DNA of 51,557 nt. It comes from Anaerosacchariphilus polymeriproducens. GTDB taxonomy: Bacteria > Bacillota > Clostridia > Lachnospirales > Lachnospiraceae. The stretch is taken from contig NZ_QRCT01000023.1 in NCBI RefSeq assembly GCF_003363435.1, forward strand, positions 1 through 51,557, written 5' to 3'. A program made the position numbers and the translations under genes. The notes below the pieces were generated by a model, which was not told the origin of the DNA, did no database searches, and saw only the letters and a program-made list of their open reading frames with translations. Positions 20,753-29,521 of this stretch are shown here, one piece after another (the first letter of the stretch is position 1; each line of letters starts with the position of its first letter).

Positions 20753-21692
20753 AAAACATTTTAATATACTCTAAAATTATATTTGGTACTTCTAATTGTG
20801 GAAGATATTTTGCTTGATTAATATAGGCATATTCAATTGCCGGATTATAGTGAATATATTCTTCTACAATAGAAGTAGAGTGATTACTATTTAAACTGGA
20901 TATGATAAAAATACTATGATTAATAGCTTTTAAAGCATGAATAATATTAGCATTTGTATATTTCCCTTTCATACTGCTGAACAGATATTTTGCCTTTCCA
21001 TTTCCAATATGTGCACCAGAATAATATGCATTTACATATTTATTTGATACTAAATGATTTTTAAAATAGTATTCGTAAATAAATAAGTCTCTCATATTTT
21101 TTTTAGAGAATATCATATTGTATATTAAAGTTCCTATGATTGGGATATCAATTAGTAATTTAAGTGCTTTTGTTTTTTTTGTAGGAACAGTTTTAAGTTG
21201 TCCAATGTTTGATGGGTTTATGATCATAATTTTATTATATAAATCTTTATCTAAATGACAACCCATAATGACAAAAGATGATGATTCACCAGTAACAATA
21301 ATATCTGTCTTTTGATTTATAATATTTTTAATAAAATCATTTATTAGTTGTACATAAACGTAATTCGTATATGTAATATTTGGTTTTTCTGAAAGTCCAC
21401 AACCTAATAAATCTATAGTGTAAACAGTATTAGATTTAGATAATGATTTAATTATTTTTTCCCATTCAAAAGAGGAACTACCTACGAATAAATCATGTAT
21501 TAATAAAATAGGTTTACCTTTTCCTTGTTTCGTATAATAAATATTTCCAAATCTCCATTCAAAAAATTTTCCTCCATTTAATGTTAAATTATTTTTAGAA
21601 TTTGCTAAACTAGTAATTATTTTATTTATAGCATACATCGAAAGGGTGGTTAATGAAGATAAGAGAAAAAATGTTTTAAATTTATTTTTCAT
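20745..21692 (-). CDS. Membrane-anchored alpha/beta-hydrolase-fold protein, probably without a full triad
   Basis: A 315-residue protein with an N-terminal membrane anchor (residues 8-25) and an alpha/beta hydrolase fold: ILLIHDLFVGSSSFEW near residue 62 and DLLGCGLSEKP near 94. The nucleophile elbow reads GESSS (135-139), so Ser137 is present but the last glycine of GxSxG is serine. In the usual C-terminal GHxPQxE position the sequence is AKYLPQLEVP, so the expected histidine appears to be lysine or tyrosine. A strong AAGGAG site precedes the ATG. It is convergent with rsmG. Function is unknown, and a non-catalytic role is possible. Confidence 0.75.
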   Translation of the reverse strand: MKNKFKTFFLLSSLTTLSMYAINKIITSLANSKNNLTLNGGKFFEWRFGNIYYTKQGKGKPILLIHDLFVGSSSFEWEKIIKSLSKSNTVYTIDLLGCGLSEKPNITYTNYVYVQLINDFIKNIINQKTDIIVTGESSSFVIMGCHLDKDLYNKIMIINPSNIGQLKTVPTKKTKALKLLIDIPIIGTLIYNMIFSKKNMRDLFIYEYYFKNHLVSNKYVNAYYSGAHIGNGKAKYLFSSMKGKYTNANIIHALKAINHSIFIISSLNSNHSTSIVEEYIHYNPAIEYAYINQAKYLPQLEVPNIILEYIKMFFN

Positions 21693-21840
21693 AGCTTTAA
21701 CATCTCCTTTTGTTTCTATTTTATATTATAGACGAATTAATGAAAAGATACAAATAAATTTCTGTAAAATAGTGAAGTATTTTTTACTTTCATTATTAAT
21801 TAAATTAGTATAAAATATAAATATAGTTATGTATAATATA

Positions 21841-21852
21841 GAACAAGTGTTC
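21841..21852. promoter_or_regulatory. Candidate LexA (SOS) box upstream of the DegS-like kinase
   Basis: GAACAAGTGTTC is a perfect GAAC-N4-GTTC inverted repeat and fits the Gram-positive LexA/DinR core (GAACRNRYGTTY). The outermost bases of the 14-mer do not match. It lies 3 bp after a TATAAT (21832-21837) and 16 bp before the kinase ATG, a place suited to repression. Confidence 0.5.
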
Positions 21853-21868
21853 TGATAGTGGGGTATTT

Positions 21869-22867
21869 ATGGTTTATGATTTTTTAGAAAAATATAAAGC
21901 AGAGTTAATGTTAGAAATAGAAAATAGTACTAAGGAATTAACTGATTTAAATTTGCGATTAAAAGAATCAGTTTATTATTTAAAATCATTAGAAATAGTT
22001 AATGATGAAAATTATAAGGCATTTTCTCCAAGAAAAATTGTTAATGAGAATGAAAACAAAATTAATTTTTATAAAAGTGAAATTAAAAGGTATAAGTTTT
22101 TAATACAAAAGAAAGTTGAAAAGATAAAGTCTTATGAAAATAAATTGAACGAATTAAGTAGTTTCTTTGAGTTTACAAAAGAAAAACATAAATCTGAAAG
22201 TATAAAAACTAAAGAAGAGGAACGTATTAAAATATTAGAAGTACAAGAAGATGAAAGAAAACGTATTGCTAGGGATTTGCATGATACAGTAGTTCAGAAT
22301 TTAACGCATACCATACATAAAATAGAATTAGCATCTAAATTAGTAGAGATTGATCCAATACGTTCTAAACTAGAATTGTTAAAAATGGAAAGCAATGTAC
22401 GGGATATTGTAAATGAAATGAGAACTGTAATTTATAATTTACATCCTCTATCAGTTGATGATTTAGAAATTGATGTAGTAGTAGGACATGAATTAAATAG
22501 AGTAAAAGAAATATCCGATTTAAATGTTCAATATAAAGTAGAAGGTGATATAGTAAAGGTTTCTCCAGTAGTAAGTATTACATTATTTAGAATTATACAA
22601 GAGGCGTGTAATAATATTGTTAAACACGCAAATGCTAATAACGTTAATGTTTTGCTTAAATATTTAGCTAATAGTATTGAAATGAGAATTGATGACGATG
22701 GAGCTGGTTTTGATTTTAATACTGGAAATACTTCATATTGTGATAGTAATAAAAGTTTTGGATTAGTTATGATGAAAGAAAGAGTATCTTTGTTGTCAGG
22801 CGAGATTAGTATAGAATCATCACTTGGAGAAGGCACATCAATTTTTATAAAAATTCCAAAACAGTAG
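21869..22867 (+). CDS. Cytoplasmic sensor histidine kinase, NarL/DegS type
   Basis: A 332-residue kinase with no membrane segment. Residues 1-130 are predicted coiled coil, rich in Lys and Glu, as in DegS. The HisKA_3 dimerisation domain follows with the phospho-acceptor His138 in RIARDLHDTVVQNL. A HATPase domain has EACNNIVKHA (N box), DDDGAGFD (G1) and a GLVMMKERV G2-like region. It is followed after 12 bp by its response regulator. The signal it senses is unknown. A LexA-like box near its promoter is described separately. Confidence 0.9.
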   Translation: MVYDFLEKYKAELMLEIENSTKELTDLNLRLKESVYYLKSLEIVNDENYKAFSPRKIVNENENKINFYKSEIKRYKFLIQKKVEKIKSYENKLNELSSFFEFTKEKHKSESIKTKEEERIKILEVQEDERKRIARDLHDTVVQNLTHTIHKIELASKLVEIDPIRSKLELLKMESNVRDIVNEMRTVIYNLHPLSVDDLEIDVVVGHELNRVKEISDLNVQYKVEGDIVKVSPVVSITLFRIIQEACNNIVKHANANNVNVLLKYLANSIEMRIDDDGAGFDFNTGNTSYCDSNKSFGLVMMKERVSLLSGEISIESSLGEGTSIFIKIPKQ

Positions 22868-22879
22868 GGGGAAGAGTTA

Positions 22880-23524
22880 ATGAAAATTAAAGTTATGATA
22901 GCAGATGATCATAAAATGGTTCGAGAAGGTATAAAGCAGTTATTGGAGTTAGAAGGAGATATAAAAGTAGTAACTGAGGTAAGCAATGGAATAGAGTGTT
23001 TAGAAAAGCTTAAAGAGTTTATACCTGATGTTTTATTGTTAGATATAAATATGCCTAGTATGAATGGGTTAGAAGTTTTAAAAGAATTAAATAGAAAGAA
23101 ATTTGAAGTGAAAGTGTTACTTTTAACGATTCATAATGAAGTAGAGTATTTAATAAAAGCTTTGGATTTAGGAGTTTATGGCTATGTTTTAAAAGATTCA
23201 GGATCTAATATTCTTAAAAAAGCTATATATTCTGTGTATAATAGTAGTAAATATTTTGAACCTTCAATAACTCCATTACTAAATTCAAAATTAGTACAGA
23301 GAGATATTGATAAGATTAAACTTGAGTTGTTATCAGATAGAGAAATTGAGGTTTTAACTTTATTAGCACAAGGATTATTAAATAAACAAATTGCTATTAA
23401 GTTAGATGTGAGTGAAAGAACAATAAAAAATCACATTTTTAGTATATTTAAAAAAATATCAGTGACTGATAGAACTCAAGCGGCTATATTTGCTATAAGA
23501 AATGATTTATATAAAGTAATATGA
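22880..23524 (+). CDS. Response regulator, NarL/DegU type
   Basis: A 214-residue response regulator with a CheY-like receiver domain and a LuxR-type HTH. The acidic pocket starts IADDHK, the phospho-acceptor is Asp55 in LLLDINMPSMNG, and the conserved Lys is in YVLKDSG. The DNA-binding domain is LSDREIEVLTLLAQGLLNKQ followed by SERTIKNHIFSIFKK. It should be phosphorylated by the upstream kinase. A terminator closes this two-gene operon. The target genes cannot be inferred from the window. Confidence 0.93.
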   Translation: MKIKVMIADDHKMVREGIKQLLELEGDIKVVTEVSNGIECLEKLKEFIPDVLLLDINMPSMNGLEVLKELNRKKFEVKVLLLTIHNEVEYLIKALDLGVYGYVLKDSGSNILKKAIYSVYNSSKYFEPSITPLLNSKLVQRDIDKIKLELLSDREIEVLTLLAQGLLNKQIAIKLDVSERTIKNHIFSIFKKISVTDRTQAAIFAIRNDLYKVI

Positions 23525-23558
23525 AGAAGTTCTTGGTTGAACCAAGAACTCTTTTTAT
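23525..23558 (+). terminator. Rho-independent terminator after the DegU-like gene
   Basis: AGTTCTTGGTT (23528-23538) and AACCAAGAACT (23540-23550) form a stem with a tight loop, followed by CTTTTTATTA. Confidence 0.88.
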
Positions 23559-23567
23559 TATTACGAA

Positions 23568-23583
23568 TGTTTCACGTGAAACA
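23568..23583. promoter_or_regulatory. parS: parS site 1
   Basis: TGTTTCACGTGAAACA is an exact match to the 16-bp parS palindrome bound by ParB/Spo0J. It lies upstream of parA, about 10 kb from oriC. Confidence 0.95.
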
Positions 23584-23672
23584 TATTATTTATTTACGAG
23601 GATATACTATATATAGATATATGTAAAATTCTATTTACTAGATATATACGTTAATTTAAAAAGCACTAAAAA

Positions 23673-23688
23673 TGTTTCACGTGAAACA
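23673..23688. promoter_or_regulatory. parS: parS site 2
   Basis: A second exact TGTTTCACGTGAAACA, with the symmetry extended outward by A/T bases. It ends 89 bp downstream of the first site's start on the same intergenic stretch and about 75 bp before the parA ATG, so ParB could also affect parA transcription. Confidence 0.95.
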
Positions 23689-23696
23689 TTTTTTAG

Positions 23697-23725
23697 TAGA
23701 TTATATAGTGAAAAAGTGTTATAAT
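23697..23725 (+). promoter_or_regulatory. Candidate parA promoter
   Basis: A perfect TATAAT (23720-23725) with an extended TGT element before it. A weak -35, TAGATT, stands at 23697-23702 with a 17-bp spacer. It begins nine bases after the second parS site. Confidence 0.5.
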
Positions 23726-23762
23726 ATTTAAAGACAGAAGAATAGAAAGGTGATAAATATAT

Positions 23763-24533
23763 ATGGGAAGAGTAATAGCAATTGCTAATCAAAAAGGAGG
23801 GGTAGGTAAAACTACTACTGCAATAAATTTATCCGCATGCTTAGCTGAAGTCGGAAAAAAGGTATTAGTAATTGATGTAGATCCTCAAGGAAATACAACT
23901 AGTGGTTTAGGAATAGACAAAAATAGTCTAGATAATACAGTTTATGAGTTATTACTTGAAGAATGTACAATAAAAGAAAGTATTGTCAAAACAGATATTA
24001 AAAATTTGCATGTTATGCCTTCTAACGTAAATTTAGCAGGTGCAGAAATTGAATTATTGGGTATAAATGAAAAAGAATACATATTAAGAAATGAAGTCGA
24101 TTGGGTTAAAGATGATTATGATTATATATTAATTGATTGCCCACCATCATTAAATATGTTAACAGTAAATGCAATGACAACAGCTAATACAGTATTAGTT
24201 CCAATTCAATGTGAATATTATGCATTAGAAGGTCTAAGTCAATTAATTCATACAATTGATTTGGTAAAAGAAAGACTAAATCCATCTTTAAATATAGAAG
24301 GAGTAGTATTCACAATGTATGATGCACGTACAAACTTATCATTACAAGTAGTAGAAAATGTAAAGAAAAACTTAGAACAAACAGTGTATAAAACAATAAT
24401 TCCTAGAAATATAAGATTAGCTGAGGCACCAAGTCATGGATTGCCAATAAATATTTATGATCCTAAATCTGCTGGGACAGAAAGTTATAGAATGCTAGCA
24501 AAAGAAGTTATTGAAAAAAAGAAAGAGGTGTAA
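23763..24533 (+). CDS. parA: Chromosome-partitioning ATPase ParA (Soj)
   Basis: A 256-residue Walker-type ATPase acting with ParB and parS in origin segregation and, in Firmicutes, in control of DnaA. The deviant Walker A is KGGVGKTT (residues 11-18) with the signature lysine. DVDPQGNTTSGLG and the Walker B region YILIDCPPSLNML are present. An AAAGGTG site precedes the ATG. It ends four bases before the parB ATG. Confidence 0.97.
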   Translation: MGRVIAIANQKGGVGKTTTAINLSACLAEVGKKVLVIDVDPQGNTTSGLGIDKNSLDNTVYELLLEECTIKESIVKTDIKNLHVMPSNVNLAGAEIELLGINEKEYILRNEVDWVKDDYDYILIDCPPSLNMLTVNAMTTANTVLVPIQCEYYALEGLSQLIHTIDLVKERLNPSLNIEGVVFTMYDARTNLSLQVVENVKKNLEQTVYKTIIPRNIRLAEAPSHGLPINIYDPKSAGTESYRMLAKEVIEKKKEV

Positions 24534-24537
24534 TTTT

Positions 24538-25437
24538 ATGGCGGCGAAAAGAAGTGGTTTAGGAAAAGGGTTAGATTCTTTAATACCAGATAGTGCACCT
24601 AAGGTAAAAGTAAGCGAAGATTCTGATTCGAATAGTGAAAGGAAAAATGAAATTCTTGTTAGTATTAATAAAGTAGAACCAAATAGAGAACAGCCCAGAA
24701 AAAATTTTGATGAAGATTCTTTATTAGAACTTTCGGAGTCAATAAAGCAATTTGGGGTATTACAACCTTTACTTGTACAAAAGAGAGATGGATATTATGA
24801 AATAATTGCAGGAGAAAGGAGATGGAGAGCTTCTAAATTAGCAGGTTTAAAAGAAATACCAGTAATTATTAAGGATTATACTGATCAAGAAATAGTAGAA
24901 ATATCTCTGATAGAAAATATACAACGTGAAGATTTAAATCCTATCGAAGAAGCTTTAGCTTATAAAAGACTTTTAACTGAGTTTGAGTTAAAACAGGATG
25001 AAGTAGCAGAAAGAGTTTCGAAGAGTAGAACTGCTGTAACAAATTCGATGAGGTTACTTAAGTTAGATGATAGAGTTCAAAAGATGGTAATAGATGATAT
25101 GATTAGTACAGGCCACGCCAGAGCTTTGTTAGCGTTACAAGATAATGAACTTCAATATACTACTGCAACTAAAATATTTGATGAAAAACTTAGTGTTAGA
25201 GAGACAGAAAAGTTAGTTAAAAAAATGCAGAAACCTAAAATTGAAGAAAAAAGAGAAAAAGAAGAAAAGTACGATTTTATATATAAAAACCTTGAAGATA
25301 GCCTTAAGTCAATTGTTGGTACGAAAGTATCAATAAATCAAAAAAGTAATGGACAAGGGAAAATCGAGATAGAATACTATTCTAATGAAGATTTGGAAAG
25401 AATAGTTGATCTAATTAAAACAACACAGTTAGTTTAA
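24538..25437 (+). CDS. parB: Chromosome-partitioning protein ParB (Spo0J)
   Basis: A 299-residue parS-binding CTPase. The start MAAKRSGLGKGLDSLIP is the classical ParB N terminus, so the ATG at 24538, after an AGAGGTG site, is chosen over in-frame codons upstream. The N-terminal domain has GERRWRASKLAGL and the downstream ENIQREDLNPIEEA. The central HTH contains VAERVSKSRTAVTNSMRLL. A C-terminal dimerisation segment completes the protein. Confidence 0.97.
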   Translation: MAAKRSGLGKGLDSLIPDSAPKVKVSEDSDSNSERKNEILVSINKVEPNREQPRKNFDEDSLLELSESIKQFGVLQPLLVQKRDGYYEIIAGERRWRASKLAGLKEIPVIIKDYTDQEIVEISLIENIQREDLNPIEEALAYKRLLTEFELKQDEVAERVSKSRTAVTNSMRLLKLDDRVQKMVIDDMISTGHARALLALQDNELQYTTATKIFDEKLSVRETEKLVKKMQKPKIEEKREKEEKYDFIYKNLEDSLKSIVGTKVSINQKSNGQGKIEIEYYSNEDLERIVDLIKTTQLV

Positions 25438-25461
25438 ATTTTATATGAGGATGGTAGGAAA

Positions 25462-25977
25462 ATGAATAGTGAATTATTAAATACAATAGGAATAGATCCA
25501 GGATATTTTATAGTAGGACTTATAATAGCAGTAATGCTAATGTTTCTTTTAATAGTAATTTCTATGGTAAAATTAAGAAAATTAAATAAAAAGTATAATT
25601 CGTTTATGAAAGGTAAAGATGCAAAATCCCTAGAAGACATAATTATTAAAAAGTTAGAACAAATTGAAAAATTAGTTTTATCTGATAAAAAAAATAGAAA
25701 AGAAATAAAATTAATTAAAGAAAATTTAGAAATCAGCTATCAAAAATTAGGAATAGTGAAGTATGATGCATTTAATGAAATGGGAGGAAAACTTAGCTTT
25801 GCACTTGCGTTATTAGATAAAAAGCATAATGGTTTTTTAATTAATGCAGTTCATAGCAGAAGTGGGTGTTATACTTATATAAAAGAAATAGTAGAAGGTA
25901 AATCATATATTGTATTGGCAGAAGAAGAAAAAGTAGCTTTAGATAAAGCTATTAATCCACAAAATTATAGTGAATAA
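25462..25977 (+). CDS. DUF4446-family membrane protein
   Basis: A 171-residue protein with one N-terminal membrane segment (about residues 16-36), a short coiled coil (residues 40-95) and a C-terminal domain with LGIVKYDAFNEMGGKLSFAL, followed by HSRSGCYTYIKEI. This resembles DUF4446, which is commonly encoded next to parB in Clostridia. It follows parB by 24 bp and is probably in the same operon. The function is not known. Confidence 0.8.
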   Translation: MNSELLNTIGIDPGYFIVGLIIAVMLMFLLIVISMVKLRKLNKKYNSFMKGKDAKSLEDIIIKKLEQIEKLVLSDKKNRKEIKLIKENLEISYQKLGIVKYDAFNEMGGKLSFALALLDKKHNGFLINAVHSRSGCYTYIKEIVEGKSYIVLAEEEKVALDKAINPQNYSE

Positions 25978-26010
25978 AGTTATGTAAACCTAAAGGTTTT
26001 GAGGTGATTC

Positions 26011-26868
26011 ATGAAAACTGTTAAAGTATCATCACTAATAGGCGGAGAAATCGTAGCGGAAGATATAATTCTAGGTAATACTGTCTTAATTCCTAAAAAT
26101 ACGATTTTAAATATTGAATATATAAAAAGTATTGAAGAATTAGGGGTTGAAAAAGTATACATAGAAAGTACTGATAATGATGTAGTTGAGAATTATTTAT
26201 TGGATATCATTACGAAAGAAAGTATGAAAGAAAAAATAAGAAATACTCTTGAAGAGCATATGTATAAGAATTCTTTGAATTTAGATAGATTAGTATATGT
26301 AGCTAATAAAATTATTGATTATTTAAGATATAAAATAAAAAATGAAAAACTAAAATATACTATAATAGAGCATAATGCTGATTTGTATGAACATACAATT
26401 CAAGTTTGTGCTATTGCAGTTAGTATAGCAATAAAATTAGATTTAAATGAAAGAGAAATATATAATATTGCTATAGGAAGTTTACTACACGATATAGGCC
26501 TTAGATATACTACAGTTAATTACAAAAATTGTATAATTGATAACTTATCACCTAATGATATATTTGAATATAAAAAGCATACAATATATGGATATATAGC
26601 TTTAGAGGAGATAGAAGAAATTGAATCTGAAGTCAGAAATCTAATATTGTTTCATCATGAAAAACTTGACGGTTCGGGTTTTCCTTTAAAATATAAAGAT
26701 TTAGATATTAGTCAAAGAATATTATCTGTTTGTGATGCATTTGAAAGCAATATTTCCGGTATGGGATGTATAAGAAAATCTAAGGAGGAAACAATGACTT
26801 TGTTAGATAGTGTATCAGGTAAAGAATATGACAATAATATTATAATTTTAATTAAGGAACTATTTTAA
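26011..26868 (+). CDS. HD-GYP domain protein, putative cyclic-di-GMP phosphodiesterase
   Basis: A 285-residue cytoplasmic protein. The first 100 residues resemble the regulatory segment common to small HD-GYP proteins. The HD domain shows EHTIQVCAIAV, LLHDIG (His160-Asp161), HTIYGYIALEE and HHEKLDGSGFP (from residue 215). The GYP-type motif is therefore present with Phe for Tyr. Such enzymes hydrolyse cyclic-di-GMP or related dinucleotides. The gene starts 33 bp after the DUF4446 gene with a GAGGTG site. Activity is inferred from the motifs, and the Phe substitution makes it less certain. Confidence 0.82.
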   Translation: MKTVKVSSLIGGEIVAEDIILGNTVLIPKNTILNIEYIKSIEELGVEKVYIESTDNDVVENYLLDIITKESMKEKIRNTLEEHMYKNSLNLDRLVYVANKIIDYLRYKIKNEKLKYTIIEHNADLYEHTIQVCAIAVSIAIKLDLNEREIYNIAIGSLLHDIGLRYTTVNYKNCIIDNLSPNDIFEYKKHTIYGYIALEEIEEIESEVRNLILFHHEKLDGSGFPLKYKDLDISQRILSVCDAFESNISGMGCIRKSKEETMTLLDSVSGKEYDNNIIILIKELF

Positions 26869-26886
26869 TAATAAATTAATGAGTAT

Positions 26887-26915
26887 TTGCAAAATGGAAA
26901 ATACTATTATATAAT
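26887..26915 (+). promoter_or_regulatory. Promoter of serS
   Basis: TTGCAA (26887-26892), a 17-bp spacer and a perfect TATAAT (26910-26915) lie about 50 bp upstream of serS. The leader is too short for a T-box. Confidence 0.75.
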
Positions 26916-26966
26916 GAAAAATAAGAAAAAAACGTACTTATGCATAAATGCTTGGAGGAATAAAAA

Positions 26967-28244
26967 ATGTTGGATATAAAATTACTTAGAAATGAGTTTG
27001 ATAAAGTTCAAAAAGCACTTGCTACAAGAAATGAGGATTTTGATTTGAATAAATTCAAATCACTAGATGAAAAAAGAAGAGAATTGTTAGCAGAAGTGGA
27101 GTTATTGAAGGCGGAGCAAAACACAGTTTCTAAAAAAATTCCATTAATGAAGAAAGAAGGAAAAGATGTATCTGGAATACTGGAAGAAATGAAAGTATTA
27201 TCTGAAAAAGTAAAAGTATTAAGTGGAAAAGTTAATGAAGTTGAAAAAGAGTTAAATGATTATTTATTAACAATTCCAAATATTCCCAATGAAACAGTAC
27301 CAAAAGGTAATACGGATGAAGATAATGTGGAAATAAGAAAGTTTGGTGAACCAACTAAATTTAGTTTTGAACCAAAACCACATTGGGATTTAGGAAATGA
27401 TCTGGGTATATTAGATCCTGAAACAGCTGCTAAAATCTCTGGTTCAAGATTTACTGTTTACCGAAGCTATGGTGCTAGGTTAGAAAGAGCTATTACTAAC
27501 TTCTTTTTAGATATTCATACAGACAAGCATCAATATATAGAAGTATTTCCACCATTTATGGTTAGTAGAGAAAGTATGACAGGAACAGGACAATTACCTA
27601 AATTCGAAGAGGATGCTTATAAAGTTTTAGGAGATGGGAAAGAATATTTTCTCGTTCCAACAGCAGAGGTACCTGTTACTAATATGTACAGGGAACAAAT
27701 ATTAGATGGAGCGCAATTACCAATTAAACACTGTGCCTATACTGCGTGTTTTAGAGCAGAAGCAGGTTCTGCAGGAAGAGATCAAAGAGGATTAATTCGT
27801 CAACATCAATTTAATAAAGTTGAGTTAGTTAAATTTACAAAACCGGAAGATTCCTATGAAGAATTAGAAAAACTTACAAAAGATGCTGAAGAAGTATTAC
27901 AGTTGTTAAAATTACCTTATCGCGTAGTGAAAATATGTGTAGGTGATTTAGGATTTACTGCTGCTATGAAGTACGATATAGAAGTATGGATGCCAAGTTA
28001 TAACCGATATGTAGAAATCTCAAGTTGTTCTAATTTTGAGGAATTTCAAGCAAGAAGAGCAAATATTAAATATAAAGATAATATAAAAGATAAAGCAAAA
28101 TTCGTTCATACATTAAATGGAAGTGGTGTAGCAGTAGGACGTACAACAGCTGCGATTTTAGAGAATTATCAACAAGAAGATGGTACAATTAAAATACCTG
28201 ATGTGTTAGTTCCATATATGGGTGGAATTACTGAAATTAAATAG
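26967..28244 (+). CDS. serS: Seryl-tRNA synthetase
   Basis: A 425-residue class II synthetase that charges tRNA-Ser. The N terminus ([18 protein letters not shown]) and the following coiled coil to about residue 105 form the tRNA-binding arm. The catalytic core contains motif 2, [20 protein letters not shown], and motif 3 in [18 protein letters not shown] strong GGAGG site precedes the ATG. It has its own promoter. Confidence 0.98.
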   Translation: MLDIKLLRNEFDKVQKALATRNEDFDLNKFKSLDEKRRELLAEVELLKAEQNTVSKKIPLMKKEGKDVSGILEEMKVLSEKVKVLSGKVNEVEKELNDYLLTIPNIPNETVPKGNTDEDNVEIRKFGEPTKFSFEPKPHWDLGNDLGILDPETAAKISGSRFTVYRSYGARLERAITNFFLDIHTDKHQYIEVFPPFMVSRESMTGTGQLPKFEEDAYKVLGDGKEYFLVPTAEVPVTNMYREQILDGAQLPIKHCAYTACFRAEAGSAGRDQRGLIRQHQFNKVELVKFTKPEDSYEELEKLTKDAEEVLQLLKLPYRVVKICVGDLGFTAAMKYDIEVWMPSYNRYVEISSCSNFEEFQARRANIKYKDNIKDKAKFVHTLNGSGVAVGRTTAAILENYQQEDGTIKIPDVLVPYMGGITEIK

Positions 28245-28251
28245 GGTATAT

Positions 28252-28297
28252 TTATTCGATACCTGTGATTTATTAATATTCACAGGTAATAAGAATA
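28252..28297. repeat. Inverted repeat after serS
   Basis: TACCTGTGA (28260-28268) and TCACAGGTA (28280-28288) pair perfectly, with an outer TTATTC/GAATAA extension. There is no T run, so it is a possible processing or attenuator hairpin between serS and the next gene. Confidence 0.5.
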
Positions 28298-28323
28298 AAC
28301 TATAGAGAAAAGAGGTGTTCTTC

Positions 28324-29208
28324 ATGCATAGCTATTTAAGAGCGATTGGATTTAGCAATATAAAGAAAACAAAAGATATGGAAGAAATTATAAAACTAGT
28401 ACTAAGTGATTCAACTCAGAAAAAGATGGTAGAAATTAGTGATGAACACACATTTTTTGAAGTAAGTAAAGAATTCTCAGAATTAATGGGAGTTGCAATT
28501 CGTGGTGAATTTAACGAAAATAATGAGTTTATGACAGAGTATTATTTTCCTTATTTTGAAGGAACAGGTATTACAACTTACGAAGATGTAGATATTGAAA
28601 AACATGCTGAAAAGGAGTCATATGCAGGAATTTGTGATGATGTAAAAGTTGGAGTAAGTTTAATTTTCTATTTACAGAATGTTGCAGATTATTTAAAAGA
28701 ATTAAGATTGTCTTCAGTTCAAAATAAAAGGTTATCAGTTACGTTATCAGGTTTATCTCTTTCAGGTAAAATAATACTACCAGTAAATAAGAATGAAAAG
28801 CAAATTAAGGATAAAAAGAAAATAACTACTTATCGTAATAAGTTAATTGCAGCGGCTCGCGATGGCGACGAAGAAGCAATAGAAAACTTAACATTAGAAG
28901 ATATTGATACGTATACTATGATTTCAAAAAGAATAATGAATGAAGATATTTTGACACTTGTAGATACATATTTTATGCCATATGGAGTAGAAAGCGATCA
29001 ATACTCCGTACTCGGTGAAATTATGGATTTCTCATTTGTTATTAATCATTTTACAAAAGAAGAAGTTTGTTTGATGACAATTGAATGTAATGAATTGGTG
29101 TTTGATGTATGTATAAATAAAAAAGATTTACTCGGTGAACCATCTATTGGAAGAAGATTTAAAGGTAATATTTGGTTACAAGGAAAAATTAATTTTAATA
29201 ATTTATGA
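28324..29208 (+). CDS. DUF3881-like protein of unknown function
   Basis: A 294-residue soluble protein. The N terminus MHSYLRAIGFSNIKKTKDME resembles DUF3881 proteins, known mainly from Lachnospiraceae. No catalytic motif or membrane segment is visible. It contains a Lys-rich linker near residue 160 and an acidic C-terminal half. A GTG at 28315 is in frame, but the ATG at 28324 has an AGAGGTG site at good spacing. It follows serS by 79 bp. The family assignment is from memory of the N-terminal pattern. Confidence 0.72.
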   Translation: MHSYLRAIGFSNIKKTKDMEEIIKLVLSDSTQKKMVEISDEHTFFEVSKEFSELMGVAIRGEFNENNEFMTEYYFPYFEGTGITTYEDVDIEKHAEKESYAGICDDVKVGVSLIFYLQNVADYLKELRLSSVQNKRLSVTLSGLSLSGKIILPVNKNEKQIKDKKKITTYRNKLIAAARDGDEEAIENLTLEDIDTYTMISKRIMNEDILTLVDTYFMPYGVESDQYSVLGEIMDFSFVINHFTKEEVCLMTIECNELVFDVCINKKDLLGEPSIGRRFKGNIWLQGKINFNNL

Positions 29209-29238
29209 AAAATAGTCGATAAAAAAAAAAATCAAGCG

Positions 29239-29268
29239 TTGATTTTAGTATAATATATATGTTAAAAT
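29239..29268 (+). promoter_or_regulatory. Promoter of tRNA-Arg
   Basis: TTGATT (29239-29244), an 18-bp spacer and TAAAAT (29263-29268) lie just before the tRNA. An alternative -10, TATAAT, is at 29249-29254. Confidence 0.5.
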
Positions 29269-29277
29269 ATATGAGTT

Positions 29278-29349
29278 GCTTCTATAGTTAAATGGATATA
29301 ACATGCCCCTCCTAAGGGCAAATTGTAGGTTCGATTCCTACTAGGAGCA
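29278..29349 (+). tRNA. tRNA-Arg (anticodon CCT)
   Basis: A 72-nt cloverleaf. The acceptor stem is GCTTCTA/TAGGAGC, the anticodon stem TGCCC/GGGCA carries loop CTCCTAA (anticodon CCT), and the T arm is GTAGG-TTCGATT-CCTAC with discriminator A. The CCA is not encoded. A strong terminator follows. Confidence 0.93.
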
Positions 29350-29413
29350 TTGTTGAATTGGTAAATTGTCAGATTTTTACTTTAAGTGAATAATAATTTT
29401 TAATTAGTGCAAA

Positions 29414-29450
29414 AAAAGCAAGATTTTAATTAAAAAATCTTGCTTTTCTA
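29414..29450 (+). terminator. Rho-independent terminator after tRNA-Arg
   Basis: AAAAGCAAGATTTT (29414-29427) and AAAATCTTGCTTTT (29433-29446) form a 14-bp stem ending in TTTTCTATTT. Confidence 0.85.
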
Positions 29451-29521
29451 TTTACCCAATTTTATGTTTATGATAAAATATTATTATGTAAGCACTTATT
29501 TTATATTATTGGGGGATTATT

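Noticed and set aside
26869-26966. Possible T-box leader before serS
   Set aside because: A good promoter lies within the 98-bp gap, leaving only about 45 nt of leader and no terminator. Too short for a T-box.
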